NCBI RefSeq assembly: GCF_030150205.1
Contig: NZ_JASLGT010000029.1
Span: forward strand, 1-64,000
DNA: 64,000 bases
From: Niabella sp.
Lineage (GTDB): Bacteria; Bacteroidota; Bacteroidia; Chitinophagales; Chitinophagaceae
Reading direction: 5' to 3'
The notes below the pieces were generated by a model, which made no database searches, was not told the DNA's origin, and was given only the letters and a program-made list of their open reading frames with translations. Of this stretch, positions 63,301 to 64,000 are shown one piece after another; positions within the stretch are counted from its first letter, which is position 1; each line of letters opens with the position of its first letter. Made by a program: the position numbers and the translations under genes.

Positions 63301-63609
63301 GGATTCACGATTGATACTTCAAAAGTAGATCATTCAAATACGGGGTATATTAAGCCGGTATCAACTTAAGGTTAAGCATTTGTAAACTACAAAAAACAAG
63401 CTCTTTTTTGAGTAAAATTGTAAAATAAAAATCATAAATAATTAAAAAACAAATATTTAAATAATAGACTAAACTGCTCACTTCATTTCAGCAAGAGCGG
63501 AACACCTGTAAAAAAACCCAGCAGGCTTTAGATAAAACATAAAATACGAGAATACTAAAACGGCGCAAGCGACGTATTTTAAAATATTACAAATAGTAAA
63601 ATAAATAGT
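63301..63609. other. Divergent intergenic region of the phosphonate cluster
   Basis: About 310 bp, very AT-rich from 63400 to 63480 and around 63570-63610, separating the two divergent arms of the phosphonate cluster. No consensus TAnnTTTG is obvious for either gene. It is a plausible site for the XRE-cupin regulator, but I see no convincing palindrome. Confidence 0.4.
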
Positions 63610-64000
63610 ATGCATTCAAAGGGCATATCCATGATCTTTACCGGCACCGGTAAGCCATTCCAGGAAAAACAATCGCAGTTACCCCATCCCGGGCCGGGAG
63701 AAATATTGGTGCAGATCACCTATACCACGATTTGTACCAGCGATCTGCATACGCATTCCGGACGGCGGACAGCTCCCTGCCCCAGCGTATTGGGACATGA
63801 GATCATCGGTCGTATTCTTTCCTGTGGCACCAACGCATCGATCGATTATACCGGTGCCCCGCTTTATGCAGGAGACCTGGTTACCTGGTGTGTTTATGCT
63901 TTTGATGCCGGTACTGAAATGGCCCGCAAAGGCATGCCACAAAAATCACCGGGTATTTACAAGTACGGACACCAGCAGCTCATAACGGGCGACGAGCTCA
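63610..64000 (+). CDS. Phosphonate-associated zinc alcohol dehydrogenase (TIGR03366-type), N-terminal part
   Basis: The first 130 codons of a medium-chain dehydrogenase cut by the window edge. From the ATG at 63610 it reads MHSKGISMIFTGTGKPF, then TTICTSDLHTHSGRR (catalytic zinc Cys, then the SDLHT of this group), PSVLGHEIIGRI (GHE zinc motif), GDLVTW, and GMPQKSPGIYKYGH. The GLPQKC...KYGH region normally contains the structural-zinc cysteines; here those positions are Ala/Glu/Ser, so the structural zinc seems lost. Members cluster with phnX and FAD oxidases and may oxidise a hydroxyphosphonate. It is divergent from the operon at 60136-63300. Confidence 0.82.
   Translation, partial: MHSKGISMIFTGTGKPFQEKQSQLPHPGPGEILVQITYTTICTSDLHTHSGRRTAPCPSVLGHEIIGRILSCGTNASIDYTGAPLYAGDLVTWCVYAFDAGTEMARKGMPQKSPGIYKYGHQQLITGDEL

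Overview
The window looks like chromosomal DNA of a Bacteroidota, most likely family Chitinophagaceae. Seen directly: a SusC/SusD pair, a sigma/FecR/STN surface-signalling operon, many lipoproteins with Bacteroidota-type signal peptides, almost no Shine-Dalgarno sequences, and repeated TAnnTTTG -7 elements (several with TTG/TTTG 18-21 bp upstream), the known promoter type of this phylum. The genus (Niabella-like) is only an impression. No tRNA, rRNA, CRISPR array or prophage was seen. Family names come from reading the translations, without a database search.

Layout. 1-318: 5' part of an IS982-type transposase running off the left edge. 324-5747: surface-polysaccharide genes (three glycosyltransferases and a propeller-like lipoprotein). 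5755-7254: Lrp/AsnC regulator plus EamA exporter under a promoter with a neat inverted repeat. 7764-9483: two tandem glutaminyl cyclotransferase lipoproteins. 9776-11035: HesB/IscA protein and a methyltransferase. 11526-14579: cytochrome c maturation genes ccmE-ccmF. 14904-18611: acyltransferase, VOC protein, YjdJ-like and YjdI-like small proteins, and a MORN-repeat pair. 18719-20866: fusA, standing alone. 21093-22882: META-domain and other lipoproteins.

23331-32147 is the most interesting metabolic block: SusC, SusD, cyanophycinase, isoaspartyl peptidase/asparaginase, a second cyanophycinase, and a PKD plus YWTD-propeller lipoprotein, all on one strand. It reads as a utilisation locus for cyanophycin (or another isoaspartyl polymer): surface binding, cleavage to beta-Asp-Arg, SusCD import, and cleavage to Asp and Arg. 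An arginine decarboxylase gene lies convergently about 0.7 kb downstream. 35632-36223 holds rplT and rpmI without infC. 36463-41722 encodes envelope proteins, one with a 69-bp coding minisatellite.

41926-44905 holds two arrays of a roughly 150-bp repeat flanking a J-domain gene and a rhomboid protease gene; relatives of the repeat occur near 7.4, 14.7 and (a second family) 59.3 kb. 44918-49256 is an operon of a START-domain protein, two dehydrogenases and a LytS/LytTR-type two-component pair. 49521-54572 is an ECF sigma factor, FecR, an STN protein with glycine-rich repeats instead of a TonB barrel, a repeat paralog and a GIN-domain lipoprotein. 54756-59159: M1 peptidase, an atypical SDR and an ABC-F ATPase.

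59530-64000 is a phosphonate-catabolism cluster: XRE-cupin regulator, PhnX-like HAD hydrolase, TIGR03364-type FAD oxidase, DUF5690-type membrane transporter and, divergently, the start of a TIGR03366-type alcohol dehydrogenase cut by the right edge. No PhnW transaminase is present here, which fits the oxidative (FAD) route to phosphonoacetaldehyde.
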